Made by a program: the position numbers and the translations under genes
Assembly (NCBI GenBank): GCA_028571685.1
Contig: CM053143.1
Location: 136,062,829-136,126,828, forward strand
Reading direction: 5' to 3'
Source of the DNA: Heterohyrax brucei
Taxonomy: Eukaryota > Chordata > Mammalia > Hyracoidea > Procaviidae
Length of the DNA stretch: 64,000 nucleotides
Notes under the pieces: generated by a model
Told to the model about the DNA's origin: nothing
The model's database searches: none
Seen by the model: only the letters and a program-made list of their open reading frames with translations
In this document: positions 43,618-55,179 of the stretch, in pieces
Layout: each line of letters starts with the position of its first letter
How positions within the stretch are numbered: position 1 is the first letter of the stretch

Positions 43618-43984
43618 AAAACTTGAGCAGTCATCAGAATCACTAGAGGCCTTATTAAAACAAAAATTTCTGGATTCTAAAGTTTATAATTCAGTAAGTT
43701 TGGGATGGGGCCTGAGAATTTACATTGAAGACATGTCTTCAGTGATAATGCTGCTACTGCTCTGGACACTATACTTTGGGAATTGTTGAGCTCTCACTGT
43801 ACAAACACATCTCTAAATGCACATGGCCAAACACAGTAGAAGTTTGTTTCTCTTTCACAAACAGTCTAAAGCAAGTTTTCTTTCATTCACTGATCTGAGG
43901 ATTCAACTTCCTTCAAGCATATGCCCCATCTAATGACTAGGGCCAGATTCAAATGGGTGGAGGGCGGGAATGTATCAAGAAAGC

Positions 43985-44475
43985 CTGCTGTGTCTATCCA
44001 CTCCCTTGAGGGTCTTCCTCTTTTGAGCTGACACTCTACCTTATCAAATACAATGTCATTCTCTAGGGACTAGTCCCTCCTGATAACATGCTCAAAGTAC
44101 CTAAGATAAAATTTTGCTTGCATCCTTGCTTCTAAGGAACATTCTTGTACTTCTTCCATGACAATTTGTTCATTGTTCTGGCAAACCACAGTATATTCAA
44201 TATTTTTCAACAACATTGTAACTGAGATACATCAATTCTCCTTAGATCTTTCTTACTCATTGTCCAGTTTCCACATGCAAACAAAGTGACTGAAAACATC
44301 ATAGTTTGGGCCAGGAACATCTCAGTCCCCAAGACAATGTCTTTCCTTTCAATGCTTTCATGAGACCTTTTGTAACAGATCTGCCCAGTAACATATTTCA
44401 TTTGACTTCTTGACTGCCACCTCCATAAGTGTTGATTGCATATCCAAGTAAAATGAAATTCTGAAAATTTTGCTG
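43985..44475 (-). mobile_element. RTE LINE 3' fragment
   Basis: Antisense RTE 3' region: GAGGGTCTTCCTCTTTTGAG, AGTCCCTCCTGATAACATGC, CATTGTCCAGTTTCCACATG, TGCATATCCAAGTAAAATGA, in the order of the full copy at 32.6-33.1 kb. Decayed. Confidence 0.82.
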
Positions 44476-44867
44476 AAGTTAATTATGTCTTAGAAATTTT
44501 CATCCTGAGACAATTGACAGTTTCACCTAGTCCACACAAACTAAGAATGAGAGAAGAATGATTCTTTAGACGAGAATTGGAGTATGGCTACTATTGGTGT
44601 TTAAGAAGGCCCAGGGCCCCGTCTTACTTTGAAACCTGTTGAGAAAAAGACCCAGGAGAAAGGCACGCAGAGGCAAAACTATCATCTTTATTACATGACT
44701 TTAAATCTATTAACCAAGTGAGTGTGCTAATCCCTGAGTTAGATGGACTCACCCCATCACAGGCCTTCAGTCTCCTATAAGGCCCTGCCCCTGCCAAAAC
44801 AATGGCATGGAGAGGTACAGCCAGGAAGGAGGGGACAAGAACTAGGGTGTCCCTACAAAGAAGATCT
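44476..44867. other. No recognised feature
   Basis: About 390 bp, nothing named. The part near 44.60-44.76 kb (ATCATCTTTATTACATGACT) could be an antisense LTR end, but the support is too thin to call. Confidence 0.3.
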
Positions 44868-45380
44868 CTTACAGATTGAATTATGTTCCCCCAAAATGTG
44901 TTTCAACTTCTCTAGGCCATAATCACAATTATGTGATTGTCCAGCATTTTGTCATTTGATATGATTTTCTTATGTGTTGTAATTCCTAACTCTATCATGT
45001 TAATGAGTCAGGATTAGAGCCAATTATGTCAATGAGACAGGACTCAATCTATAGGATTAGACTATATCTTGAGTCAGTCTCTTTTGAACTATAAAAGAGA
45101 GAAGCAAACAGAGGGACAGAGGAATCTCTTATCACCAAGAAAATAGTGCCAGAACAGAGCACATCCTTAGAATACAGAGTCCCTGCACGGAGATGCTCAT
45201 AGACCAAGGAAAGACAACAAGCATTTTCTTCCAGAACTGATAGAAATAGAAAACTTTTCCCTGGATATAGCACCCTGAATGCAGACTTGTATCCTTCTAG
45301 ACTGTGAGAGAATAAATTTTTTGTTAAAGCCATCCACTTGTGTCATTTTGGTTCTAATAGCACTAGGTAACCGAGACAAG
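44868..45380 (+). mobile_element. MaLR-like LTR fossil, afrotherian variety
   Basis: Sense copy of the 13.4-kb repeat: ACAGATTGAATTATGTTCCC, GAGCAGAGAG-like middle (CCAGAACAGAGCACATCCTT), TGAGAGAATAAATTTTTTGT, GCCATCCACTTGTGTCATTT, then AGCACTAGGTAACCGAGAC. Full length for the family; solo. Confidence 0.65.
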
Positions 45381-45789
45381 GCCCTACACACAAAAATGGG
45401 GGAATAGGAAATAAAGGCTCCTCTAACATACAATGAGAGAGGAAACTACTGCTAACAGCAACAGTAGGTGTCCACTACAATTAGTGAGATTTACTTTTAA
45501 ATACATAGAAGAGAATATATGCATTCAAGTGGTTAGATTTCTGCAGCCATTTTAGCTATAAATGGGTATCAATCCCAGTTGATATGGAGACATTTACCCT
45601 ATAGATACTGGACTGTACAACTGTTATCCTTGATCTGATTTACTGGTTCTCTACAGATGAAAGATAACCAAATATAAAAGTACTGATTTGTACTGATGTC
45701 CTGGAAAGTAGTGTGAATGAGAGGCCAGAATAATACAGTGGAAAGTTTAGGAAAGAGATTCAAACAAGACTAAGAGGAGATCTGGGCTT
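45381..45789. other. No recognised feature
   Basis: About 410 bp, AT-rich; nothing recognised. Confidence 0.35.
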
Positions 45790-45930
45790 GATACTAGAAT
45801 ATAAACTCCACGAAAACAGGCCTTGTTCATTATTGTATCTTTCTGCAATGCCTGGAATGAGGCCTCTGGCACATGGTGCCAACCAACTGGCACATGGTAA
45901 GTGCTTGATAATATTTGTGCAATGGAGAAA
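45790..45930 (+). repeat. L2 3' end
   Basis: Sense L2: ATATAAACTCCACGAAAACA, GGCCTTGTTCATTATTGTAT, CTGGCACATGGTAAGTGCTT. Confidence 0.8.
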
Positions 45931-46009
45931 TTAGGGAATCAGATTAAAAAAAAAAATGTTTTGGGATTATAATGGCCCTATGAGAGCAATGAAACCCTTC
46001 CCAGAACTG

Positions 46010-46166
46010 ATAGAGACAGTTGTAAAGTGCTACATCTGCTAACTAAAAGGTCAGCAGTTCAAATCCACCAGGCACTCCTTGAAAACTCTATGGAGTAGTT
46101 CTACTCTGTCCTAGGAAGTCACTATGAGTCAGAATCAATTCCATGGGAGTAGGCTTCGTTTTTTGG
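46010..46166 (+). repeat. AfroSINE, short type
   Basis: The head is diverged; GCAGTTCAAATCCACCAGGC, GTTCTACTCTGTCCTAGGAA, GAGTCAGAATCAATTCCATG, GTTTTTTGG tail. Confidence 0.9.
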
Positions 46167-46304
46167 TTATAAGAGCAGTTCTAATTGGGACATAAGATGT
46201 TAACTTTACCCTAACTAAAAAAATCCTACTTCATGCTGCTTAAGAAGTACTCAGCTAACCTACTAGAATACAAGAATTAGGGAACAAAAAAATTTGTATT
46301 TGAG

Positions 46305-48457
46305 AAAGGCACTTCTGAAGAAGAGGAACACAGTGGGAGGCCTTACACTACCCATTCTTAGAACCTATTACATTGCCATACTAGTCAAAACAGCATGGTA
46401 CTGGTACAAAAAAGACATATAGACCAATGGAACAGAATTCATACCCCAGAAATATCACCATCCTCTTACAAACAGCTGATATTCTACAGAGGCCCAAAGG
46501 TCATAAACTGGGGTAAAAACACTCTCTTTAACAAATGGTGCTGGCAAAATTGGATATCCATCTGAAAAAAAAAAAAAAACTGAAACAGGACTCATATCTC
46601 ACATCTTACACAGAAACTAACTCAAAATAGATCAAAGACCTAAATATGAAACCTAAAACAATAAAGATCATGCAAGAAAAAATAGAGTCAACAATGGAAG
46701 TTTTATACACAGCTTAGACAGACTTCAAAATCTGACAAAGCATGATCAACAAAAGAATAAATAGATAAACGAGAAGTACTAAGAATCAAACACTTATGTT
46801 CATCCAAAGACTTTATCAAAAGAGTTAAAAAGCCACCTACAGACAGGAAAAAAAAATTGGTAACTACCTGTCAGACCGAGGTCTGATCTCCATAATCTAC
46901 AAGGTACTGTAAAATATCAGCAGGAAAAGGGAAAAAACCTAATTAAGTGATGAGTAAAGAAGATGGACAGACACTTCACCAAAGAAGACATCCAGGCAGC
47001 CAAAAGACACATGAGGAAATACAATCATTAGCTATTAGAGAAACCCAAATCAAAACTACAATGATATGCCATCTCACACCAACAAGGTTCACAATAATCC
47101 AAAAAACATGAAACAACAAATGTTGGGGCAGCTGCAGAGAAACTGGAACTCTCCTGTACTGTTGGTGGGAATGCAAAATGATACAACCTCTTTGGAAAGC
47201 AATTTAGCATTTCCTTAAAAAGCTAGAAGTAGAATTACCATACCATCCAGCAATCTCACTGATTAGAATATATCCTACAGAAATAAAGTCAGTCACACAA
47301 CAAACAGATGCACAAAAATGTTTATTGCAGTACTGTCCACAATAGCAAAAAGATTGAATCAATCAAGATGCATGGATAAACTATGATACAGATACTCAAT
47401 GAAACACTATGCAATGATAAAGAACAATGATGATTTTAGGTAGCATCTCATAACCTGGTTTCATCTGAAGACACTGCTAAGTGAAATCTGTCAGAAGCCA
47501 AAGGACAAGTACTGTATGAGACCTCTCCTATAAGGACTGCAAAATAGACTTATGTACAGAAGAAAAGACTCTTTGATGGCTAGAAGGTTGGAGAGGGACG
47601 GAAAAGGTTGGCCATAGATTAGATAGTAGACAGAAATTTGGTTAAGTGAAAGCAATGACAGCACGCAGTAGACAAGCAGATCAAAGAAATTTCAATACAC
47701 CATAAATTGAAACGTTTTCTAAACTCAACCCAGTATTTTTCAGGGGACATCAAGGTTAATTGGCATAACTAGTGTTTTGCTAAGAGGGTCTTCTGTACCC
47801 CATATTGGTGAGTGGCACTTGGGGCCCAAAAGCTAGCAAGCTGCCATCTAAGGTATACCAAATGGTCCCAAATCATCTGGAACAGATAATGATTGAGAAA
47901 AACAAAGACATAAGGGATAAGGGCTCATGAGACAAAAGGACTCAGGTGAATGGGAGACCAGAAGAACTAGATGGTGCCCAGCCACCACCAAAGGCAGCTG
48001 TGATGAGGGATACAATGTAGAATCCCTGAGGCAACATGAGAAAAAAAGGAATACAGCTCAAGAACTCTACTTAAAGACCAGAATTGATGGTCCAACAGCC
48101 TGGAGCATCCCCTGGAAACATGGCCCCTAGACCTGCTGCTGGTTGGAAACCAGTATGGAGTTCAACTCTTCAGACAAGAATGGACCAGACTAGGCACAGT
48201 GTGACCATATGGTGTGTGTACTTTATGGTTCTATAGATTTACAGGAGGCTGTCCTACAGGTTTCTTTCTAGATGGAATAGAAAAGGGTGGAGAGGAGGGG
48301 ACAGGTGCTCATTAAGAGGATACTAGAAATATTAAGTGAAAGGAGGATTATGCTGTTACTGGGTGAGGACAGCAGATGGAACTGCAGACAAGGAGGCATG
48401 CAAAATTGATTTGGATTGCATACTTTCACTTAATCACAATAAAAAATGACAAAAGAA
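46305..48457 (+). mobile_element. L1, 5'-truncated in ORF2
   Basis: About 2.15 kb: end of ORF2 (ACTGGTACAAAAAAGACATA, ATGGTGCTGGCAAAATTGGA, TTGGTGGGAATGCAAAATGA), 3' UTR and AATAAAAAATG. Older than the full-length L1. It confirms the family reading at two places where the young copy is broken (CAAAATTGG here versus CAAAAATGGG there). A loose repeat TTTGTATTTGAGA (about 46292) and TGTGTGTTTGAAA (about 48460) may be the TSD. Confidence 0.88.
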
Positions 48458-48504
48458 AATGTGTGTTTGAAACAACAGAGGCCTTAGAAGTAATTTGGTA
48501 TAGA

Positions 48505-48668
48505 AATTCCCCACAATTGCTACACATCGCAGTCACCTGAGGAGCTTTTTAAAAATTCCAATACCCAGATTAGATTTTCAAAGATTCTGATCAAGATATT
48601 CATAATTTACAAGTTCCCAAATGATTCTAATATGCATCCCAAGCTAAAAAATATTGTTCTGCTATACA
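48505..48668. mobile_element. MER5-type hAT transposon
   Basis: CACATCGCAGTCACCTGAGG, AGCTTTTTAAAAATTCCAAT, TCTGATCAAGATATTCATAA and ATATGCATCCCAAGC match MER5 with the inner ATTC/AGATTCTGAT features. Non-autonomous. Confidence 0.75.
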
Positions 48669-48720
48669 ACCTCTCATCTTGCAGAGAAGCTGAATTAAAA
48701 CAAGTAAAGAATTTGGAATG

Positions 48721-48923
48721 TATAGGGTGAGGAGGGACAGATCATGGTCAAATGGACACGGGTAGTTCCGGATGAAAGGAGAGAACATGCTGTCATAGAG
48801 GGTAGGGTTAGTGGGGAGAGAGCAGTTAGAGTGGAAATGAAGTGTAAGTTCCTGGTGTTACACGGCAAATTGATATAGATTGTAAACTTGTACTTAAACC
48901 ACAATAAAATTTATTTTAAAAAA
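48721..48923 (+). mobile_element. L1 3' end, variant B
   Basis: The last ~200 bp of the variant-B 3' UTR: GGAGAACATGC-like GAACATGCTGTCATAGAGGG, TTGTAAACTTGTACTTAAAC, poly(A). Precise TSDs: AAAGAATTTGGAATG (48706-48720) and AAAGAATTTAGAATG (48924-48938). Confidence 0.88.
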
Positions 48924-49004
48924 AAAGAATTTAGAATGCAACTTAACTATCAATGTCCATGTTTAGATACCTTTTTCAGTTTGTAAGTCATGAAGTGGAG
49001 ATTT

Positions 49005-49262
49005 GTTACTGTTAATTGCCACTGAGTTGACTCTGATGAGTGGTAACCTTATATAAAACACAATGAAATGTTTCTGATCTTTCATCATTCCCACAGTCAC
49101 CAGCATGGTCAAGTTCACTGTTGCAGCTATTGTGCCAATCCGCCTCACAGAGGATTTCCCACACCCTCACTGGTCTTCTGCTTCACAAAACATGATGTCC
49201 TTCTCCAGCCACTGATCCCTCTTGATGTGTCCAAAGCAAGCAAATCAGACAAGAAGGGGAAA
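49005..49262 (-). mobile_element. RTE-related 3' fragment, second family
   Basis: GCCACTGAGTTGACTCTGAT, TTTCATCATTCCCACAGTCA, TGATGTCCTTCTCCAGCCAC, ATCCCTCTTGATGTGTCCAA resemble the antisense 3' region of the RTE copies in the window but with a different middle. Possibly another RTE subfamily. Confidence 0.55.
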
Positions 49263-49867
49263 CAGCCCATCCTTAAAGTTAAGTCTACACAATTTCTGTA
49301 ATGAATAGAATCTTTCAAAGTAGAACCAGCTATTTATATAGGTAGAAAGGGAGTTCATGCTAGCGCTGGAAACATTAGGAGCACAGCACTCTTTCCTGGA
49401 AGCCATGGAGAGCCACCGAAAGGTTTCACAAAAGTGAATGTCATGATGAAAAAGGTGATTTTCAGAGATGGATCTGGCTGTTTTAAAAGAATGAACTGGA
49501 AGGGACAAATATAAGGACAGGGAGGTCATGCAATGGCAATTACTGAGGAGACTCCATGGGTATCTATCCATGTCTAACATAAAACAGAAAGCATGAACAT
49601 GAGAAAACTAAGAAAAGCTGCTGAGAGGACTCAGGGACTAATAGACCAGGAAAATGGGGAAGAAGCAGAGATTCAAAGCAACTAACTGTTCCAGTTGTTT
49701 CCTCAGTCTAGCTTTGCATTCTAAACAGCTACCTAACTAGGAGCTGTCAGAGTAACTCTAAATGAAGGGAAGGCAGAGAACAAGAAAAACAAATGCAGAG
49801 CCCTGGGGATCGATTTTTTTTCTCTATACGCTGCCTAACATGCTGCTGTGTTTTGTGAATAACCAGT
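49263..49867. other. No recognised feature
   Basis: About 600 bp. A 111-codon open frame (49245-49580, minus) shows no domain. Nothing recognised. Confidence 0.35.
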
Positions 49868-50255
49868 TGTTATGGATTGAATTGTGTCTCTTGTTTGAAG
49901 ATTGGGTCTTTGAAGATATTGTCAGTTGACATGGAACAGGGTGAATCCTACCACATCTGGTGACCTTAAAAAAAAAAAGAGAGGGAGAAGAAACACAGAG
50001 GGAAGACTCCCAAGTAACAACAGAGACAGAAATTGTAGGAAGCAGAGCTGCAAGCTAAGGATTGCCAGGAGTCACCAAAAGCTAGGAGACAAGCCCAGAA
50101 TCTTCCCCAGAGCCCTTAGGATAAATCAATACAGTGGAAATCCTGAGTGATTTTGAACTTCTAGCCTCCAGACTACAAGAAACTAAATTTCTGTCATTTT
50201 TAAGCCACCCACTTGGTGGCACTTCACTGTGGCAGCCCTAGGAAACTATTCACAA
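49868..50255 (+). mobile_element. MLT1-type LTR (MaLR fossil)
   Basis: TTATGGATTGAATTGTGTCT, GGTGAATCCTACCACATCTG, GCCAGGAGTCACCAAAAGCT, ACTTCTAGCCTCCAGACTAC, TTTTAAGCCACCCACTTGGT. Solo and old. Confidence 0.8.
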
Positions 50256-50436
50256 GTTAAACACACACACAAGAACAGTGTTTCCACGGTGTTCTCTCAG
50301 AAGTCATTTTCTCATCATTGAGTGCTCCCCAAAAATCTCCGAACACTGACGAGATCAGGAAAAGGGCACAAGGAGTGACACCTTCTATCTGGGAGACTCA
50401 GACCTGTTTCATCGCCACGTTTTAAATATTAAAAGC

Positions 50437-50660
50437 GTCCTCCGTGAGTCAGAGTGGACTCCATGGCAAGTATGATTTGGGTTGGTTTAAGCTCATTACT
50501 ATCAAGTTGACAGTGTCTCCCAGAGTACATATAGGGCAGAGTAGAACTGCTTGATAGCATTTCCTATGCTGTCATTTTTACAGAAGCAGACTGCCACATC
50601 TTTCAACCATGGAGTTGGTGGTGGCTTTGAACCCACAAACTCAGCAGCCTTCGTTTGGTT
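50437..50660 (-). repeat. AfroSINE pieces, head to head
   Basis: Left: a short sense tail (50437-50488: GTGAGTCAGAGTGGACTCCA then TTTGGGTTGGTTT). Right: an antisense long-type body (50493-50660: GGGCAGAGTAGAACTGCTTG, CAGACTGCCACATCTTTCAA). The two tails abut. Confidence 0.75.
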
Positions 50661-52451
50661 TAGAGGGGTAAATGTATCTGCCTCTAGTCAGACTCCCTCC
50701 AAAATGCCTTGCAAACCATCAGCCAATAATGACACGACAACTTAGGCTTTAAAAATTTCTCCCACAGGACCCAATAGTCTCCGGCAGTTCCTGACGGCAT
50801 GGGGCCGCGCGGTGCTGTGAGGTGTTTATAGACGTGCAGCCAACGTCCACCCTTAACAGAGGCAGAAATCACTCCGCAGGGTGGAATTATCCCTCTGCAG
50901 ATACTTTCTTGTTAAGTGGTCCTTCCAACAGAACTGAAGGAAGGCGGGGAAAAGAATGCTCTCAATTAGACGTGGGGGCCGGCTCTCTAGGGATGCAATT
51001 TCCCGGTGCCCTACTGCTGCCGGTGCTGCCAGGCCCACTTAAATGCCTCGAGTAACGGGACTTTCAGAACTTACCGGAGGAGGGTTTGCCATGGGCTGAT
51101 AGACATCAGTGTCAGGAAGGTTTTTATGCTGTGCGGTTTACCTTTTCTTTTCCGCAAGTTCAGCGTTGCTCCTAATTACCTCCCCTCGGATGGCCCAGCG
51201 TGCAGGATCACAGCCCGGCCCGCCCCAGCACCTCTCTGCCCTAGGGCCTTCATGCAGGATGCCCTACTTAAAACGTAGCGCCGTGTAACCCGACCTGCCG
51301 AGACACCGAGCCGCTCTCACTCCGCGGCAAGTCCAGGGAGCTGGCCGCCTTTCCCACGGCCCTCAGCCTTGGGGTCTCCTCTACCTAAGCGGCCGAGCTC
51401 GAGCAGGTCAGCGCGCTGCGCCGCCTCCTATGGCTCCCTGTTCTGTAATCGGCTCTGTGTTCCTGCCGCATTTTGAGCCCTGCTGGTGAAAACAGGGCCC
51501 TGGGTACCAAGTCACGGAGTCACCGCATCAATTATTGTCTCTTCTACAAGGGAAGGGGCGAGGGCTGAGCGTGCAAAGAGCATGGAGTAGGAGTACAGTC
51601 AACACTCTCATCTCCAGGCAGAAAACCGGGAGGAGAATCTCATTCAATTCGCTCTCTCCTCCTGTGCCTTTTAACTAACTTTGAAATTCCTCTCGCTGCT
51701 GCTGGTGCCTTCGGGGCTGTTTCCAAAGGTAGAGCCCTACACAGGTTTATTTGGTAACTGTTGCAGAAATTCTAGAGAAGCAGAGGTGGAAGCCAGGCCT
51801 GAAGTAATTACGATGATTTGTTACACACAAGTCAGATAGGCACAAAGCTGTACCTGAACACAGAGAGACTGGGAGATCAAAGGAGGGCCAATCCCGAAGT
51901 GTGCGTCCATTCAAAGAGAAAACCAACGATGGGGTGGTGCCCAGATCTCAGCCAAATTAAAACACCCCTCTGTATCTTTATCTTCTACCCTAAAGACAAA
52001 ACAGGGAGATTGGTTTTCAGCAGTTTACTCCCAGAATAAGAAAAAATCAAATACATGTGCCATATTTACAAGTTCAAAATCTTTCAGTGGAAAGCACCAT
52101 TCTATTTAAGGCCCAGGAATTGAGATGCCAAAGTGTCTTCTTTAGAAAGCCGGCATCCTTTGCAAGCTTGTTAGTGACCCATGACAGTCCTCTCTGACGC
52201 TGCAACCTCCTGGCAGCTGCCATCCTGCCAGGCTGTGGAAGACATGGCCAAGCAGGGAGACAGAGCCCAGCACTGGGTAATGGTGGGTGCAGGGGGAGGG
52301 GGGTGCACTTCCAAGTCGGAGGGCCTGCCCAGACACATTTCCAAACCTCAACATCATCTTCTGATACATATTTTTCTTTCCCAACAGTACTGAAAAATGA
52401 GAATCAACTATCACAGAGTTCTTCCAACACTACTGATACCTCGAGCTCCAT
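50661..52451. other. Repeat-free, GC-rich stretch
   Basis: About 1.8 kb in which I see no transposon or gene. GC and CpG are well above the rest of the window, with a peak at 51.03-51.56 kb. Open frames (50822-51278, 51818-52039, 52181-52393) have no domain. The repeat-free state itself suggests selection against insertions. Confidence 0.5.
51030..51560. promoter_or_regulatory. CpG-island-like block
   Basis: In 51181-51440 I count about 22 CpGs in 260 bp with GC near two thirds, so observed/expected CpG is near 0.9 by eye. Such blocks usually mark promoters. GCAGGTCAGCGC near 51404 has a donor-like CAG/GTCAGC on plus, and CCGCGGCAAGT near 51322 is also donor-like. I see no TATA and no recognised exon. 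It could be the promoter of an unseen gene or lncRNA, or simply an orphan island. Confidence 0.45.
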
Positions 52452-52645
52452 GAGTATCATAAACAGTTAACATGTTCACTGCTAACCAAAAGTCTGGTGG
52501 TTCGAGTTCACCATCGATGCCTTGGAAGAAAGTCCCAACAGTCGGCTTCTGAAAAAACAGCCATCAAAAAGCCTATGGAGCACAAGTTCTGCTCTGAAAC
52601 ACACGGGTTTATCATTGAGTCGAATAAATGGCAACTGGGTTTATC
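52452..52645 (+). repeat. AfroSINE, long type
   Basis: ACTGCTAACCAAAAGTCTGG, TGGTTCGAGTTCACCATCG, CCCAACAGTCGGCTTCTGAA, AGCACAAGTTCTGCTCTGAA. Confidence 0.85.
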
Positions 52646-53019
52646 AATGCCTCAGATGTTCTGATGGTTTACAATTAATGTATTAATCTACCATCTTCCC
52701 CATTAACAAACCTTACGATCTCCAGCTTACCTACGGCAGTCACCTCCTACTTCTAGCTGATATCTTGTAGTGAGTTTCTCAAAAGCCCTGGGAAATTAAA
52801 CTTGTTCAGGAATACAGTGGCGCAGCTGTAGAATCCATGGCAGGGTCAAAAAGGAAAAAGAAAGCCTTTTTCATCTTTGTGGGTTTTTTTCCTTTTTCAT
52901 CCTTTTCTATGGAGTGACTCTAAGATTTCCTTCCTCTCTGAAACACAATTCTTACCTCCTATAAACACGACTTTAGGTCTGAGTAACTCTTCATATTTCT
53001 GGAGTGAATACTAAGCTCC
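52646..53019. other. No recognised feature
   Basis: About 370 bp; T/C-rich near 52.87-52.95 kb. Nothing recognised. Confidence 0.35.
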
Positions 53020-53110
53020 ATATTTATAACACACCTATGAGGTCAGTACTATTTTCATAATCATTTTTTAAATGCAGAGACTAAGGTTTGGAGAGATTAA
53101 ATAATTTGCC
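53020..53110 (-). repeat. MIR fragment
   Basis: Antisense MIR: ACACACCTATGAGGTCAGTA, AATGCAGAGACTAAGGTTTG, ATAATTTGCCTCAGGTCAC. Confidence 0.7.
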
Positions 53111-53150
53111 TCAGGTCACAAGCAAGCGACTCAGCGGTCTCTATCGCCTT

Positions 53151-53312
53151 TGTGGAAACCCTAGCAGCATGTGGTTAAAACCTACAGTTGCTAGCCTAAT
53201 GTTGGGCAGTTTGACTTCACCAGGTGCTCACTGGAAACTCTATGGGGCAGTTCTACTCTGTCCTACATGGTTGCTATGAGTCAGAATCGACTTAACAGCA
53301 ATGCATGTAGGG
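53151..53312 (+). repeat. AfroSINE, short type
   Basis: TGGAAACCCTAGCAGCATGT, GGCAGTTCTACTCTGTCCTA, GAGTCAGAATCGACTTAACA. Confidence 0.92.
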
Positions 53313-53419
53313 CCTTGGGGGTTTTCTATTGCCTCTATAAATAAATAAAGATCTGATTTCCTTCAGTGCCTCAGACTGTGTTTATCAGTGGCTCCGAAGT
53401 GGAGACTGTTAAAAATCAT

Positions 53420-53520
53420 ATTAACCAATACTATAATTTATATAATTTTATATCTATGATATGACATAATATGATATAATAATATAAATTATATCACAAT
53501 TTAAATTGATTCAAAATTTA
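53420..53520 (+). repeat. AT-rich low-complexity tract
   Basis: About 100 bp of TATAATTTATA and ATGATATGACATAATATGAT style DNA, almost all A and T. Confidence 0.9.
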
Positions 53521-53784
53521 CTTAATGTACAATTTGCAGATTGGGTAACACTTCTGACAAGACTCGAAGTGTTCCAAAGGCAACCCTCCAAAGATTCTTA
53601 GACTTCATCTTTTCTGTTGCTGTGGAAACAGAACCAGAGCAATGTTTTCATAATAACAATTTACCCAAAAATACAGGTTACAGCCCAATCCTATGGCTTC
53701 TATTTCCTGAAACTGGCTGAGTTCTTCAAAAGGGCACAATGCTCAAAGCAAAATGATTTTTACTAATTAGCAAGCCTGTTGTTT

Positions 53785-53957
53785 GACTTAAATCAAACCA
53801 AATCCACTGTGGCCGAGTGAATTCTGACTCACTACGACCCTACAGACAGAGAAGAACTGCCCCATAGAGTTTCCAAGGAGCGCCTGGTAGATTTGAACTG
53901 TTGGCTTTTGATTAGCAGACATAGCATTTAATGACTACATCACCAGGGTTTCCACTG
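53785..53957 (-). repeat. AfroSINE, short type
   Basis: Antisense: AAATCAAACCAAATCCACTG, AAGAACTGCCCCATAGAGTT, GGAGCGCCTGGTAGATTTGA, ending TCACCAGGGTTTCC. Confidence 0.92.
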
Positions 53958-54230
53958 TTTGATTTAAAAGATGATTTTTAGGAAACCAGTCATGGCTCAA
54001 AGTTCGAAACAGCACCTTAGGGCAGCAGCCTAGGTGGGTCATTTCTGTGGACCCCAGAAATCTGGTTTTTAGGAAAACTAGAAACTGTTTCTCAAGGACT
54101 AAACTGACTAAACCGTCAAAACCCCACCAGGGGTTACTCACCTTGAATGGACTTTGATGGGACTGCTTGACCTGAGTAACTATTGCATCATCTGGCAGCC
54201 TTTCTCTGTGCTTCCTCTCTTCCTGGAGGC

Positions 54231-54299
54231 TATGGCCTCACTCCCTGTGGAGGTATGAAGAAGGTTACCTGCTGAAGCAAAGAACATTCCTGAAGTCAG
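54231..54299 (+). repeat. Unnamed ~70-bp repeat, copy 1
   Basis: TATGGCCTCACTCCCTGTGG, ...GAAGAAGG..., CTGCTGAAGCAAAGAACATT, CCTGAAGTCAG. The second half is identical over ~30 bp to copy 2. Confidence 0.7.
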
Positions 54300-54554
54300 G
54301 CTGGCGCTTGGGTGCTGATGTCATTCCAGGTCACATGCGGGCCTACATGCTATTAATAGGATAATGTCAGAGGCATTGACCATGACCATGAAAACAAGCA
54401 AATTGTTCAGTGGTCTTCAACCCATGACTTGATTTCAGGATTCCCGTGCTATGAGCAGTATAAAAGTTCTTCACATTCTTTCTCCTTTTAAACAGTCTCA
54501 GAAATTTTATGTATCCCCAGCTATTCTACCATAATCCAAAGAACACAGAGCCAG

Positions 54555-55062
54555 TTACAGATTGAATGGTGTCATTGTAAAAAGAGATGTCGAAGTCCAG
54601 ACCCCTCCCTCACACTTGTCTTTAAAGGTGCTATCAGTTAACATGAAGTCATACCTAATCCAATCCAAGCAGCATCCTACAAAAGACAAGAGACACAGGG
54701 AGACCAAAAAAAGACAAAACCTATTGCCATCAAGATTCTAAGTCACAGTAACCCCATAGGACAGAATAGAACTGCCCCATGGAGTTTACAAGGAGCACCT
54801 GGTAGATTTGACCTGCTGATCTTTTGGTTAAGTGCTATACTGCCAGATTTTCCCACAGAGAGAAAACCACCAAACCAAGGAACTTCTGAGGCTACCAGAA
54901 GCTGGGAGAGATGAGAAAAGACTGTTCCCTAGAGCCTTCAGAAAGAACACGGCCCAGCCAATATCCTGAATTCAGATTACTGGGCTCCAGAACTGTAGTT
55001 CTTTTGCTTTAAGCCACCCAATTTGTGGTATTTTGTTATCACAGCACTAGGAAATGAACACA
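54555..55062 (+). mobile_element. MLT1-type LTR (MaLR fossil)
   Basis: ACAGATTGAATGGTGTCATT, CTAATCCAATCCAAGCAGCA, GAGGCTACCAGAAGCTGGGA, CTTTAAGCCACCCAATTTGT, ACAGCACTAGGAAATGAACA. Carries an antisense AfroSINE. Solo. Confidence 0.78.
54716..54856 (-). repeat. AfroSINE, short type, inside MLT1
   Basis: AACCTATTGCCATCAAGATT, AATAGAACTGCCCCATGGAG, GGAGCACCTGGTAGATTTGA, ending CTGCCAGATTTTCC. Confidence 0.92.
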
Positions 55063-55179
55063 GAGTCCATGTTGACTCCTCAGCTCTACAGGATATCACA
55101 GACTTCCTTCTCTGAGCCAGACATAGCAGAGTTCTTTCCTATGGTGGAGAGAGATGATGCAGATCAGGTGGCTCCCTTT

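Larger units (their letters stand above)
36399..43800 (-). mobile_element. MER5-type hAT transposon split by the L1
   Basis: The left stub (36399-36426: GGGCAATAGTTCTTAAAACT) and the right part (43618-43800: ATCACTAGAGGCCTTATTAA, TGGGATGGGGCCTGAGAATT, TTTGGGAATTGTTGAGC) join into one MER5 (hAT-Charlie, non-autonomous). The full-length L1 lies between them. Orientation is not certain because MER5 ends are palindromic in style. Confidence 0.7.

Noticed and set aside
50437-50660. A single complete SINE
   Set aside because: The tail and body are in opposite orientations, so these are two pieces.
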